NCBI RefSeq assembly: GCF_000497445.1
Contig: NZ_CM002285.1
Coordinates: forward strand, 469,894-501,378
Source: Streptomyces roseochromogenus subsp. oscitans DS 12.976
GTDB lineage: Bacteria > Actinomycetota > Actinomycetes > Streptomycetales > Streptomycetaceae
Length of the DNA: 31,485 bases
Reading direction: 5' to 3'
Part shown: piece after piece, positions 9,379 to 16,963 of the stretch
How the letters are laid out: every line of letters begins with the position of its first letter
How positions within the stretch are numbered: the stretch's first letter is position 1
Made by a program: the position numbers and the translations under genes
The notes under the pieces: model-generated
Told to the model about the DNA's origin: nothing
Seen by the model: the letters and a program-made list of their open reading frames with translations, nothing else
Database searches by the model: none

Positions 9379-10654
9379 GGCGGGCGGGTTCGAAGGCCGC
9401 TGCGTCCTCGGGGTCGTGCCGGTCGTACGAACGGCGCACATAGGACAGGGAGTCGAGCAGATCGGCGGAGGTGATGGCCTGTGCCGGGCGTACCTCGGCG
9501 ATGCCGTGCAGTGGCATCTTTCCGATGTCGGCCCAGCACAGCCGGCCGTCCGCGTCGATATAACTCCGGCTGAATCCGGCGTTGTCCGGATGCAGACAGT
9601 AGGGAACGTCCAGCAGGCCTCTGGCGAACGCCGCGAGCAGTGCCGCGCCGAGGTCGTCGTCCAGCTCCAGCACCGCGTTCACCAGCGCGGAAGCCTCGGC
9701 GTATGTCTGGGTGCCGGAGCCGTCGAACGGGGCGCGGGGTGTGCGTGCGGCGACCGCCGCCGCGTATTCGAGGGCGGCGGTGTTCTCTGCGACCGACGGA
9801 ATGCGGCGGGATTCCGCGACGGTTTTCACGATGAGCCGTTCGGAGCCGCTGGCGACGGCGAGTTCGGCCGCTTTTCGGAGCAGTCGATAGGCGCCGTGCT
9901 CGGTTTCCGGATACAGCCCCATGTAGGCGTAGACGACGACATGCCATTCGGTGTCCGGCAGGAACCGCGCGCACAGGGTGCGCAACGCGGCCACCGCTTC
10001 GGCGTCCTGGCGCGGGTCGGTCTGCTGGGCGTAACTCACGGAAATGCTGCGGATGCCGTGCCGGTGGAAGAACATCGCCTCCAGGACACTGACCGCGACG
10101 AGCAGGCTGGGCGGGCAGAGCTGCCCGAGGACACACCCGCCGAAGGTCTCCAGGTGCGGTTCGGCGCCCGGCGCGCACAAGGTGGCGAGCAGTTCGCAGG
10201 AGGCCGCCCAGTGGGCGACGGACTCGCCGAGCGGGACACGGCCGTAGGGCAGGCAGTAGGAGACCGGCCCGCCCTCGGAGGCATCGAGGCCGACGGCCAT
10301 CAGCGCCCGGAAGATGTCCTGCGGCGCGGCCGAGCCGTGCCGGACCTGGACCGGGAAGTCGGGCCCGTGGATCTGGTCGAGGACCTGCAGGGTGGTCGTC
10401 GTCTCGTGGCTCACGATCGGATAGCCGTTGAGGGCGACGCCCTCCAGCACGGCCAGCTTGGCCGACTCCAGGTCGCCGACCCGGGTGTAGCTGTCCAGGG
10501 TGAGCGTGCCGACGGTGGTCGCCGTGGCGTTCCGGGTGGCGAGCAGCCCGGCGCGCATCCGGTCCGGGCTGCTCATGCCCATCCGGGGCTGGACCACGAG
10601 GTGGCCGGCGTCGTGAGCCCGGCGCACGAACGCGCCGAACCCGACGCCGGTCAC
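9374..10654 (-). CDS. Glutamate (methylaspartate) mutase, large E subunit (VinH/VinI type)
   Basis: Large subunit of the coenzyme B12-dependent mutase that rearranges L-glutamate to 3-methylaspartate, the first committed step to the 3-aminoisobutyrate starter. The 426-residue protein shows the family's TIM-barrel segments, including HLVVQPRMGM, NGYPIVSHETTTTLQVLDQ and VRHGSAAPQDIF. It is somewhat shorter than the clostridial E chain (about 480 residues). It starts at GTG 10654, and that codon overlaps the TGA of the small-subunit gene (GTGA), so the two subunits are probably translationally coupled and made in balance. Its stop codon lies inside the regulatory repeat of the PKS promoter. It is the last gene of the starter operon. 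Confidence 0.93.
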   Translation of the reverse strand: MTGVGFGAFVRRAHDAGHLVVQPRMGMSSPDRMRAGLLATRNATATTVGTLTLDSYTRVGDLESAKLAVLEGVALNGYPIVSHETTTTLQVLDQIHGPDFPVQVRHGSAAPQDIFRALMAVGLDASEGGPVSYCLPYGRVPLGESVAHWAASCELLATLCAPGAEPHLETFGGCVLGQLCPPSLLVAVSVLEAMFFHRHGIRSISVSYAQQTDPRQDAEAVAALRTLCARFLPDTEWHVVVYAYMGLYPETEHGAYRLLRKAAELAVASGSERLIVKTVAESRRIPSVAENTAALEYAAAVAARTPRAPFDGSGTQTYAEASALVNAVLELDDDLGAALLAAFARGLLDVPYCLHPDNAGFSRSYIDADGRLCWADIGKMPLHGIAEVRPAQAITSADLLDSLSYVRRSYDRHDPEDAAAFEPARP

Positions 10655-11103
10655 ACCAGGGCCCGCTGCGGCAGCGTGTCGAGCATGCGACGGAAGGCGG
10701 CGACGCCCTCGGCGCTGTCGTCGAACACCACGTCGTAGCCGGCGGCGCTCAGGGCGGCCACCTCGTCGCTGCCGCAGGGCCCGGCGATGCCGAGCTTGCC
10801 GCCGATCACAGCGGGTACGCCGGCGAGTTCGGGGTGCTCGCGCAGCCGGGTGACGGTGCGCATGCCGTCGTGGTAGCCATGGCCGTTGACGCTGCTGATC
10901 ACGATCAGGGCCGGGCGGTGGGCCAGGGCCTCGGCGATGAGCAGGTCCTCGGGGACGCAGGGGCCGAGGTTCACCACGCGGTGCCCGTGCTCCTCAAGGA
11001 GGAGCTGGAGGTAGACCAGGTTCCAGGTGTGGGAGTCGGATATGCCGCCTGCCACAAGTACGGGCTGGTCGCCGGGGGTGGGGGTCATCGGGGAGGGGCT
11101 CAT
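10651..11103 (-). CDS. Glutamate (methylaspartate) mutase, small B12-binding S subunit
   Basis: Cobalamin-binding subunit of glutamate mutase. From ATG 11103 the protein has 150 residues. The usual DxHxxG cobalamin motif appears as Asp23-Ser-His25-Thr-Trp-Asn28, so His25 is available as lower cobalt ligand but the final glycine is Asn. Further family segments are ISSVNGHG and VIGGKLGIAG. The start is ambiguous: GTG 11106 and ATG 11103 are adjacent, and both overlap the TGA of the decarboxylase gene. I prefer ATG because GGACAGG then lies 7 nt upstream. It overlaps the large-subunit gene by 4 bp at its other end. Confidence 0.92.
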   Translation of the reverse strand: MSPSPMTPTPGDQPVLVAGGISDSHTWNLVYLQLLLEEHGHRVVNLGPCVPEDLLIAEALAHRPALIVISSVNGHGYHDGMRTVTRLREHPELAGVPAVIGGKLGIAGPCGSDEVAALSAAGYDVVFDDSAEGVAAFRRMLDTLPQRALV

Positions 11104-12578
11104 CACAGGGCCTGTCCGTTTTTGAGGGGGTTGAAGGGTTCAAAGGGTTCAAAGGGTTCGAAGGTGCGGGTGTGCTGGATACGGGAGACGGAGACGACGT
11201 CGTCTCCGCGTACGACGATCTCGGCGGGGGCGGGCCTGCCGAGGAACATCAGGAGGCTGGCCGTGGGGCCGTAGGCACCGGCGTTGGGCACGGTGAGCAG
11301 GGCGCCCGGGGCCAGTTCGGGCAGCGGGACGTTCCGGCCGAGCAGGTCACCCGGGGTGCACAGCGGCCCGGCGAGGCTCGCGGGGGTGCCGTCGGCGCCC
11401 ACGGACTCATACGGCTCGACGGACACGGGCAGGATGCGGCCGAGGCCGGACATGCCGCCGAAGGTGTTGATGCCGGCGTCGAGGACGAGATAGCGGGTGT
11501 CGCGGCTGTCCTTGACGTTGACGACGGAGGTGAGCAGGGTGCCGCTGTCGGCGACCAGGTAGCGGCCGGATTCGCAGGCGATCCGCGGGGCGCCCTCGCG
11601 CCAGCCGGGGAAGTGCTCGTCCAGCGCCTCGGCCAGGGCGTCGCGCAGCTCGCGGTAGACCGGCCGTTCGCCCTGCACGGCGTAGGGGGCGGCGAATCCG
11701 CCGCCGATGTCGACGAAGCGGAACGTGACGCCGAGGGCCTGCTGGAGGGCGGCGGCGGTGGCGAGGGTGTGGCGGAACTCGGCAATGAGGCTCGCCTCGT
11801 CCTTGGCGTTGCTCAGCGGGAAGAAGTGCAGCCCGGCGATGCGGGTGCCGGGCACCTCCCGCAGGTCGGCGGCGAGGCCGGGCAGGGTCTCGCTGTCGAA
11901 GCCGAACTGCGAGGGCACGCCCGTCATCCGGATGCTGGTGGCCGCGGCGCCGGTGGCGTTGTTGACCCGGATCAGGCAGTCGGCGGTGACGCCGAGCCCC
12001 CGCGCGGTCTCGCCGACGCGGCGCAGGTCGCCGTAGGACTCCGTGGAGAGCAGGCGGACGCCGCGGGTGAGCGCCTCGGCCAGTTCCTCGGTGGTCTTGC
12101 CGGGGCCGGTGTAGAGGATCCGGTCGCCGGGGTAGCCGGCCTGCAGGGCGGCGTCGAGTTCGCCGACGGAGCTGATCTCGGCGCGGCAGCCGCGGGCCGC
12201 GCCGGCGCGCAGCTCGCGCAGCAGCTCGGGGTGCGGATTGGCCTTGGCGGCGTAGAAGACCTCGACCTCGTCGGGCAGCGCGGCGAACAGGTCGTCGCGG
12301 GCCGCGGCCACCCTGTCCAGGTCGTAGACGTAGGACGGGGTGCCGAAGCGCTCGGCCAGTGCCCCGGCAAGCGACGTTTGCCCGTCAAGGATCGGAGCGG
12401 CGTCCGGTGCGTGCTCTGGAGGTCCCCCCGGCCGAAGGCTGGCGGAGTGCAGGCCGGAAGCCGTATTCGATGGGCTGGGCGTACGTTGGCTTTCAGCCGG
12501 TGCGGCGAGAGGGCGTGCCGGGCGTCGCGACGGGGCGAACGTTGCCTGTCGGGGCACTGGTTCGGTGGGGCCGGTCAC
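11103..12578 (-). CDS. PLP-dependent fold-III decarboxylase, VinO type (3-methylaspartyl-ACP decarboxylase)
   Basis: Expected to remove the alpha-carboxylate of 3-methylaspartate held on the stand-alone ACP, giving 3-aminoisobutyryl-ACP. It belongs to the Orn/DAP/Arg decarboxylase family: the PLP lysine is Lys112 in VFYAAKANPH, the glycine-rich phosphate loop is DIGGGFAAPY, followed by CESGRYLVA and the cysteine in GPLCTPGDLLG. GTG 12578 overlaps the TGA of the VinN-like gene (GTGA). Two oddities: residues about 10-70 are a Pro/Ala/Ser-rich extension with no family character, encoded by what looks like inserted repeat DNA, and the C-terminus carries an EPF tandem repeat. The catalytic core appears intact, so I call it functional. 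Confidence 0.9.
   Translation of the reverse strand: MTGPTEPVPRQATFAPSRRPARPLAAPAESQRTPSPSNTASGLHSASLRPGGPPEHAPDAAPILDGQTSLAGALAERFGTPSYVYDLDRVAAARDDLFAALPDEVEVFYAAKANPHPELLRELRAGAARGCRAEISSVGELDAALQAGYPGDRILYTGPGKTTEELAEALTRGVRLLSTESYGDLRRVGETARGLGVTADCLIRVNNATGAAATSIRMTGVPSQFGFDSETLPGLAADLREVPGTRIAGLHFFPLSNAKDEASLIAEFRHTLATAAALQQALGVTFRFVDIGGGFAAPYAVQGERPVYRELRDALAEALDEHFPGWREGAPRIACESGRYLVADSGTLLTSVVNVKDSRDTRYLVLDAGINTFGGMSGLGRILPVSVEPYESVGADGTPASLAGPLCTPGDLLGRNVPLPELAPGALLTVPNAGAYGPTASLLMFLGRPAPAEIVVRGDDVVSVSRIQHTRTFEPFEPFEPFNPLKNGQAL
11131..11164. repeat. 9-bp tandem repeat in the decarboxylase 3' end
   Basis: Units TTGAAGGGT, TCAAAGGGT, TCAAAGGGT and a degenerate fourth copy follow each other on the plus strand. 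On the coding (minus) strand they give an EPFEPFEPFNP tail. The unit is much poorer in GC than its surroundings. Because the unit is a multiple of three, copy number can change without shifting the frame. Confidence 0.8.
12371..12550. repeat. Probable inserted REP/MITE-like segment inside the decarboxylase gene
   Basis: A stretch of about 165-180 bp with lower GC and odd coding character. It is bounded by imperfect direct repeats of 16 bp (12371-12386 and 12535-12550, 12 of 16 positions equal). Inside, GGTCCCCCCGGCCGAAGGC resembles a palindromic element I remember as common between Streptomyces genes. It adds about 55-60 residues to the protein without breaking the frame. The repeat boundaries are approximate and the insertion model is inferred. 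Confidence 0.5.
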
Positions 12579-14128
12579 GGGGAGGTTCCTTCCAGGAGGC
12601 GGGCGAGCTGCTTGCGGTCGTGCTTGCCGTGCGGAGTCAGTGGCAGCTCGCCGACGACACGGCTGACGCCGGGCACCTTGGCGGGCTCCAGCCTGAGCGA
12701 CAGCTCCTTGAGCAGGGCGTGCGGGTCGATGTCGCCCTCGGCGAACACCGCGAGGGCGCGGCCTTCGGCGGGCGGCAGGACGGCGGCGGCGCGGACGCCG
12801 GGGATGTCGGTGGCGGCGCTCTCGATCTCGGTGGTGCTCATGCGCACGCCCTTGTGCTTGAACATGTCGTCGCGGCGGCCCTCGTAGTACAGGAAGCCGT
12901 CCTCGTCGACGTGGCCGAAGTCGCCGGTGTGCAGCCGGAGTCCGCCGTCGGGGGCGGGGCGGAAGGCGCGTGCGGTCTGTTCCGGCGCGCGCCAGTAGCC
13001 GGGCATGACGTGCGGGCCCTCGACCACGATCTCGCCGGTCTGCCACGGCGCCAGCGGGTTGCCGTCGTCGTCCACGACGAAGGCGCGGGTGCCGGGCAGC
13101 GGGCGGCCCACCGAGTCGGGTTTGGCGTCCTGGTGGGCGGGCGGCAGCACGGAGACGCGCTTGCACTCGGTCTGCCCGAACTGGATGATCACCTCCGCGC
13201 CGGGGAACGCCGTGCGCAGACCGTCGGCGGTGGTCTTGGGCAGCGCGGCACCGGTGTTGGTGAACATGCGCACCCGGGATTCCCGGCTGGGCTCGCGCTC
13301 GGCGAGGGCGACGATCATCGTCGCCAGCGACGGCACGATCGGGACGACAGTGGCGCCGGTCTCCCGGATGCGGCGCAGCAGCACCAGGTCCGACTCGCCG
13401 TCGGCCAGCACCAGTTCACTGCGGCCGACGGCGGTGAGCAGCACCTTGTACAGGCCGTAGTCCCAGGAGATGGGGAAACGGCAGAGCACCACGTCGTCGG
13501 GGCGGTAGCCGAGTTCCAGGTTGATGGCCTCGGTGGCGAAGACCATCCGGCCGTGCGGGCAGATCACCGCCTTCGGGGCGGCGGTGGAGCCGGAGGTGTA
13601 GACGAGGACGGCCAGGTCCTCGGGCCCGACCTCGGCACCGCCGGAGCGGGCCCCGCGCACCCGCAGCGCGGTGATGTCCGGCCACACCTCGCCGAGCCCG
13701 AGGACCGGTACGCCCTCGGCGAGGGCGGCGATCCGGTCCACGGCCGGGTCGGTGACGACGATCAGCGCGGGCTCGGAGTTCTCGACGACCGCCCGCAGGT
13801 GGAAGTCCTTCATGCCGGTGTTGACCGGGACGAGGACGGCGCCGCGGCGCGCGGTGCCGTACAGCAGCGCGAGCAGTTCGCGGGTGCTGGGCAGCTGGAC
13901 GAGGACCCGGTCGCCATGGCCGATGCCGCGCTCCTCCAGCCAGGCGTCGACGGCGTGGCTGTGGGCGGTGAGTTCCCGGTACGTCCAGCGGCCCGCGCCG
14001 TCGGCGACCGCGGGGGCGTTTGGGCGCTCGGCGGTGGCCTCGTCGAGCAGGTCGTGCACCCGGGCGTCGGTACGAGCGTCGTGCGTCCGGGCGTCGGTGC
14101 GGACCCGCGCTGTCGGTTGACCGTTCAC
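12575..14128 (-). CDS. ATP-dependent beta-amino acid--ACP ligase, VinN type (3-methylaspartate activation)
   Basis: ANL-superfamily adenylating enzyme of 517 residues, expected to activate 3-methylaspartate and load it on the VinL-like ACP. Visible motifs: P-loop VYTSGSTAAPK (about 177-187), FGQTE (A5), LHTGDFG (A7), RRDDMFKHKGVRMS (A8) and the catalytic lysine region TPHGKHDR near the C-terminus. Asp223 in FPISWDYGLYK aligns by context with the Asp known in VinN (Asp230) to hold the beta-amino group, and this separates it from the alpha-amino-acid ligase next door. It starts at GTG 14128, overlapping the previous gene's TGA (GTGA), and ends with the same kind of overlap into the decarboxylase. 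Assignment between VinN and VinM rests on this motif and on gene order. Confidence 0.88.
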   Translation of the reverse strand: MNGQPTARVRTDARTHDARTDARVHDLLDEATAERPNAPAVADGAGRWTYRELTAHSHAVDAWLEERGIGHGDRVLVQLPSTRELLALLYGTARRGAVLVPVNTGMKDFHLRAVVENSEPALIVVTDPAVDRIAALAEGVPVLGLGEVWPDITALRVRGARSGGAEVGPEDLAVLVYTSGSTAAPKAVICPHGRMVFATEAINLELGYRPDDVVLCRFPISWDYGLYKVLLTAVGRSELVLADGESDLVLLRRIRETGATVVPIVPSLATMIVALAEREPSRESRVRMFTNTGAALPKTTADGLRTAFPGAEVIIQFGQTECKRVSVLPPAHQDAKPDSVGRPLPGTRAFVVDDDGNPLAPWQTGEIVVEGPHVMPGYWRAPEQTARAFRPAPDGGLRLHTGDFGHVDEDGFLYYEGRRDDMFKHKGVRMSTTEIESAATDIPGVRAAAVLPPAEGRALAVFAEGDIDPHALLKELSLRLEPAKVPGVSRVVGELPLTPHGKHDRKQLARLLEGTSP

Positions 14129-15699
14129 TGCGACTCCTGCCGCCTTTCATGAGTGCGTGCCGCCCCGGCGGACTGCCGCATGGCCGTGGCCCGGGAGGCG
14201 AGCTTCCTGCGGTCGGTCTTGCGGTTGGAGTTGAGCGGGAGCGCGTCCAGGTGGTGGTAGGCGCGCGGGACGACCGCGGCCGGCAGCAGCTCCCGCAGAT
14301 GGCGGGCGAGCCGGGCGGGCGGCACGGGCACGCCGGTGTGGAAGACGGCCAGCTCCACCGTGCCGTCCACGGGCACCGCCACGGTCACGGCGTCCTCGAC
14401 GCCCGGGCAGGTGCGTGCGGCGGCGTCCACCTCGGCCAGTTCCACCCGCACCCCGTGCACCTGGACCTGTGCGTCCTGACGCCCGAGGTACAGCCAGCCG
14501 CCGTCGGCGGCGCGCCGGACGCGGTCGCCGGTGCGGTAGAAGCGGTGCCCGTCGTACTCCAGGAACCGTCCGGTGTCATCGGCCGGGTCGAGGTAGCCCG
14601 GCGTCAACTGAGGCCCGGCAATGCACAGTTCACCTTCGTCGCCGTCAGTGGGCGCGCCGTCCGCGCCCAGCAGCAGCGTCTCGTGACCCGGGTGTACGGC
14701 GCCGATGGGCACCATGTCGTTGAGGTACCGTCCCGGCGTCCAGCGCTGTGCGGTGACGGTGATGGTCAGTTCGGTCGGGCCGTACAGGTTCTCCAGCGTC
14801 GCGCCGGGCGCGGCGGCGGCCCAGTCCTCGGCGTCCTTGCAGCTGAGCGCCTCCCCCGCGAAGAAGCTCCACCGCAGCGACGGCAGCGCGCCCGGCTCCA
14901 GTCCGCCGGTGCGGCGCACCAGGGTGATCGCGCTGGGCGTGGAGAACCACACGGTCATGCCCTGCTCTGCCACGAACTCCGGCAGATGCGCATACGCGTG
15001 CGGCGGGATCGGTACGACGGTGGCGCCGGCGCCCCAGGCGCAGAACAGGTCGAACATCGCGCAGTCGAAGTTGAGGTCGAAGGTCTGCGAGAAGACGTCG
15101 TGCGGACCGAAGTCGTAGCGCTCGTCGAGCAGTTGGAAATAGTGCGCGGTGTTGGCATGGGTGACCGGGACGCCCTTGGGGCGGCCGGTGGAGCCGGAGG
15201 TGAACAGCACGTAGGCGATGTCGGAGGGCCGGGCGGGCATCGGCGCCTTCAGGGCGCTGTCCGTGTCGACGGCGAGTGCCGGCATCGGCTGCCCGCCCGG
15301 CGCGAACAGCGTCGGCAGGCTGACACCTTCGGCGTGCAGCGCGGTCAGGGCGGGCAGGGCGTCGTCGTCGGCGAGCAGCGCGCCGACCCCGGCGGCCTCG
15401 ATCATCTGCCGGGTGCGGGCGGCGGGGAAGGCCTGCTGCAGCGGGACGACGGTGACGCCGCTGTACAGGCCGGCCAGCAGGGCCGCGTACGCCGTGGGTC
15501 CCTTGCCGGCCGGGACGCCCACGGCGGGCGGCCGGTCGGGCAGCCCGGCGCGCAGTGAGCCGGCCAGCACCAGGGCACGTTCGTGCAGTTCACGGTAGGT
15601 GGTGTCGACGCCGTCGGCGCGCAGCGCGGGCCGGTCCGGGGCGAGGGCCAGCCCGCGCATGAACCGGCCGGACAGCGTGCCGTCCATGGTGGGATCCAC
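14125..15699 (-). CDS. ATP-dependent amino acid ligase, VinM type (dipeptide-forming)
   Basis: NRPS-like adenylation enzyme of 524 residues. In the vicenistatin pathway VinM adds an alpha-amino acid (L-alanine) to the amine of 3-aminoisobutyryl-ACP, capping it during chain extension. Visible motifs: LFTSGSTGRPKG (A3), FDLNFD carrying the alpha-amine-binding Asp position (A4), NLYGPTE (A5), GELCIAGPQLTPGYL (A6), YRTGDRVR (A7), GRQDAQVQVHGVRVEL (A8) and NSNRKTDRRKL (A10 lysine). I chose GTG 15699 because GGGACGG lies 5 nt upstream; ATG 15687 is an alternative. It begins 13 bp after the ACP gene and overlaps the VinN-like gene by 4 bp. The amino acid actually used cannot be read off with certainty. 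Confidence 0.87.
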   Translation of the reverse strand: MDPTMDGTLSGRFMRGLALAPDRPALRADGVDTTYRELHERALVLAGSLRAGLPDRPPAVGVPAGKGPTAYAALLAGLYSGVTVVPLQQAFPAARTRQMIEAAGVGALLADDDALPALTALHAEGVSLPTLFAPGGQPMPALAVDTDSALKAPMPARPSDIAYVLFTSGSTGRPKGVPVTHANTAHYFQLLDERYDFGPHDVFSQTFDLNFDCAMFDLFCAWGAGATVVPIPPHAYAHLPEFVAEQGMTVWFSTPSAITLVRRTGGLEPGALPSLRWSFFAGEALSCKDAEDWAAAAPGATLENLYGPTELTITVTAQRWTPGRYLNDMVPIGAVHPGHETLLLGADGAPTDGDEGELCIAGPQLTPGYLDPADDTGRFLEYDGHRFYRTGDRVRRAADGGWLYLGRQDAQVQVHGVRVELAEVDAAARTCPGVEDAVTVAVPVDGTVELAVFHTGVPVPPARLARHLRELLPAAVVPRAYHHLDALPLNSNRKTDRRKLASRATAMRQSAGAARTHERRQESQ

Positions 15700-15712
15700 G
15701 CTGGCCGTCCCG

Positions 15713-15964
15713 TCAGCTCGCGGTGGTGTGCAGCATGCTCTGCACGGTGTCCCACAGCACGCCGGCGGTGCGGAAAGTGTCCATGGTCAGCGCGCTGTCC
15801 CGGAAGCGGACCTGGTAGGCCTCCTCCAGCGTGCCGAGCAGCTGGACGGTGGCGAGCGAGTCCAGGCCGAGGTCCTTCAGTTCGGCGTCCGGGGCCAGCT
15901 CCTCCTGCGGGCCGAGGAACGGCACGAAGGGGCGGAGTATCTGTTCGAACTGGTCGTCCCACAT
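15713..15964 (-). CDS. Stand-alone acyl carrier protein, VinL type
   Basis: Discrete carrier of 83 residues with the phosphopantetheine attachment Ser36 in DLGLDSLATVQLL. In the vicenistatin scheme this ACP carries 3-methylaspartate, then 3-aminoisobutyrate, then the capped dipeptide, before transfer to the PKS loading ACP. A strong GGAGG lies about 6 nt upstream of ATG 15964. It sits between the transferase that unloads it and the ligases that load it. Confidence 0.94.
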   Translation of the reverse strand: MWDDQFEQILRPFVPFLGPQEELAPDAELKDLGLDSLATVQLLGTLEEAYQVRFRDSALTMDTFRTAGVLWDTVQSMLHTTAS

Positions 15965-15990
15965 GGGAGCCTCCAACGAGTCGGGCGGGT

Positions 15991-16926
15991 TCAGGCGGCG
16001 CGCGAACGGCGCCGGGGGGTCATCGCCAGCCGCGGCTGTGCGGCGACGACGTCGAAGTTCCGGGTCGTACAGGGGACCCGGCCGAAAAGGCTGTCCGGCC
16101 CGGCCACGCACAGGCGCGTGGCGCCGGCGTCCTTGAGGGCCGTGGTGACGCTCGGCCAGTTCATCGGGTGGTCGAAGCCGTCGAGCAGCATGGTGCGCAG
16201 TTCCTCGCCGGTGTGCAGCAGCCGGCCGTCCTGGTCGGCCACGACGGGCAGCTCGGGGTCGGCGAAGGAGTAGCGGGAGATCACTTCGCGCTCGGCCTTG
16301 TCGCGCAGCGAGCGGAACACCGAGGCGTGCATGGGCGGACGCATGGTGTACAGGGGGAGGCTGCCGATGCCGCGCAGCCGCTCCTCCAGCCACGCGACGC
16401 GGTGCTCGGGCAGGGAGATCATGTGGAAGCCGTCGTCGATGTGACAGGAGATCTCGTGCCACTCCTCCGCCTCGCCCAGCTCGGCGAGGATCGTGTCGAG
16501 GCCGCCCTGCGGGGCGCGGACGAAGGACAGGGTGACGATGTCCTGGTGTTCCTCGGCGAAGTACTCCTCCAGGCAGCGGGCGATCCCGGCCGTCAGACGC
16601 ACCGCGTCGGGCAGCTCCAGGGCGCCGGTGTAGGCGAGGGCCGCCTTCTCGCCGAAGCTGGGACCGGCGACGATGTCGGGTTCCACGCCGAGGTGGTCGC
16701 GGGCCCAGTGGGCGCAGGCAAGGCAGTTGACGAAGAACGCGACCTGGGCGGCTTCCGAGTAGTCGCCCGGGGAGGCCCGGAAGGCGTCCACGAGCGAGTA
16801 GCCGAGCGCCTCGTCGGCGACGGCGACCAGGTCCCGGGCGTAGGGGTTGGCCACCATGAACCGGCCCACCTCGGCGAACGGGACGGGGCCCATGCCGGGG
16901 AAGACGAGAGCGGTGTCGTGTGCCAT
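15991..16926 (-). CDS. Trans-acting acyltransferase, VinK type (dipeptidyl transfer from ACP to PKS)
   Basis: Malonyl-CoA:ACP-transferase-like fold of 311 residues. In vicenistatin, VinK moves the dipeptidyl starter between two carrier proteins rather than from CoA. The opening FPGMGP resembles the FPGQG of acyltransferases. The nucleophile elbow is GPSFGE (Ser90), where malonyl enzymes have GHSxG, and His200 in RPPMHASVF is the likely catalytic base. Replacement of the elbow His by Pro fits a non-CoA substrate. I chose ATG 16926 over GTG 16950 because the purine-rich GGGGGCGGGG upstream would serve as ribosome site. It supplies the loading ACP of the PKS encoded at 1-9281, which has no AT of its own. 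Confidence 0.9.
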   Translation of the reverse strand: MAHDTALVFPGMGPVPFAEVGRFMVANPYARDLVAVADEALGYSLVDAFRASPGDYSEAAQVAFFVNCLACAHWARDHLGVEPDIVAGPSFGEKAALAYTGALELPDAVRLTAGIARCLEEYFAEEHQDIVTLSFVRAPQGGLDTILAELGEAEEWHEISCHIDDGFHMISLPEHRVAWLEERLRGIGSLPLYTMRPPMHASVFRSLRDKAEREVISRYSFADPELPVVADQDGRLLHTGEELRTMLLDGFDHPMNWPSVTTALKDAGATRLCVAGPDSLFGRVPCTTRNFDVVAAQPRLAMTPRRRSRAA

Positions 16927-16963
16927 GGCGGGATCCCCGCCCCCTTTCACAGGCTGGAGAGCG

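Noticed and set aside
12579..13166. Longer upstream start for the decarboxylase
   Set aside because: The frame is open, but its translation over the VinN-like gene is Arg/Pro-rich and unrelated. GTG 12578 overlaps the previous stop exactly as the other operon genes do.
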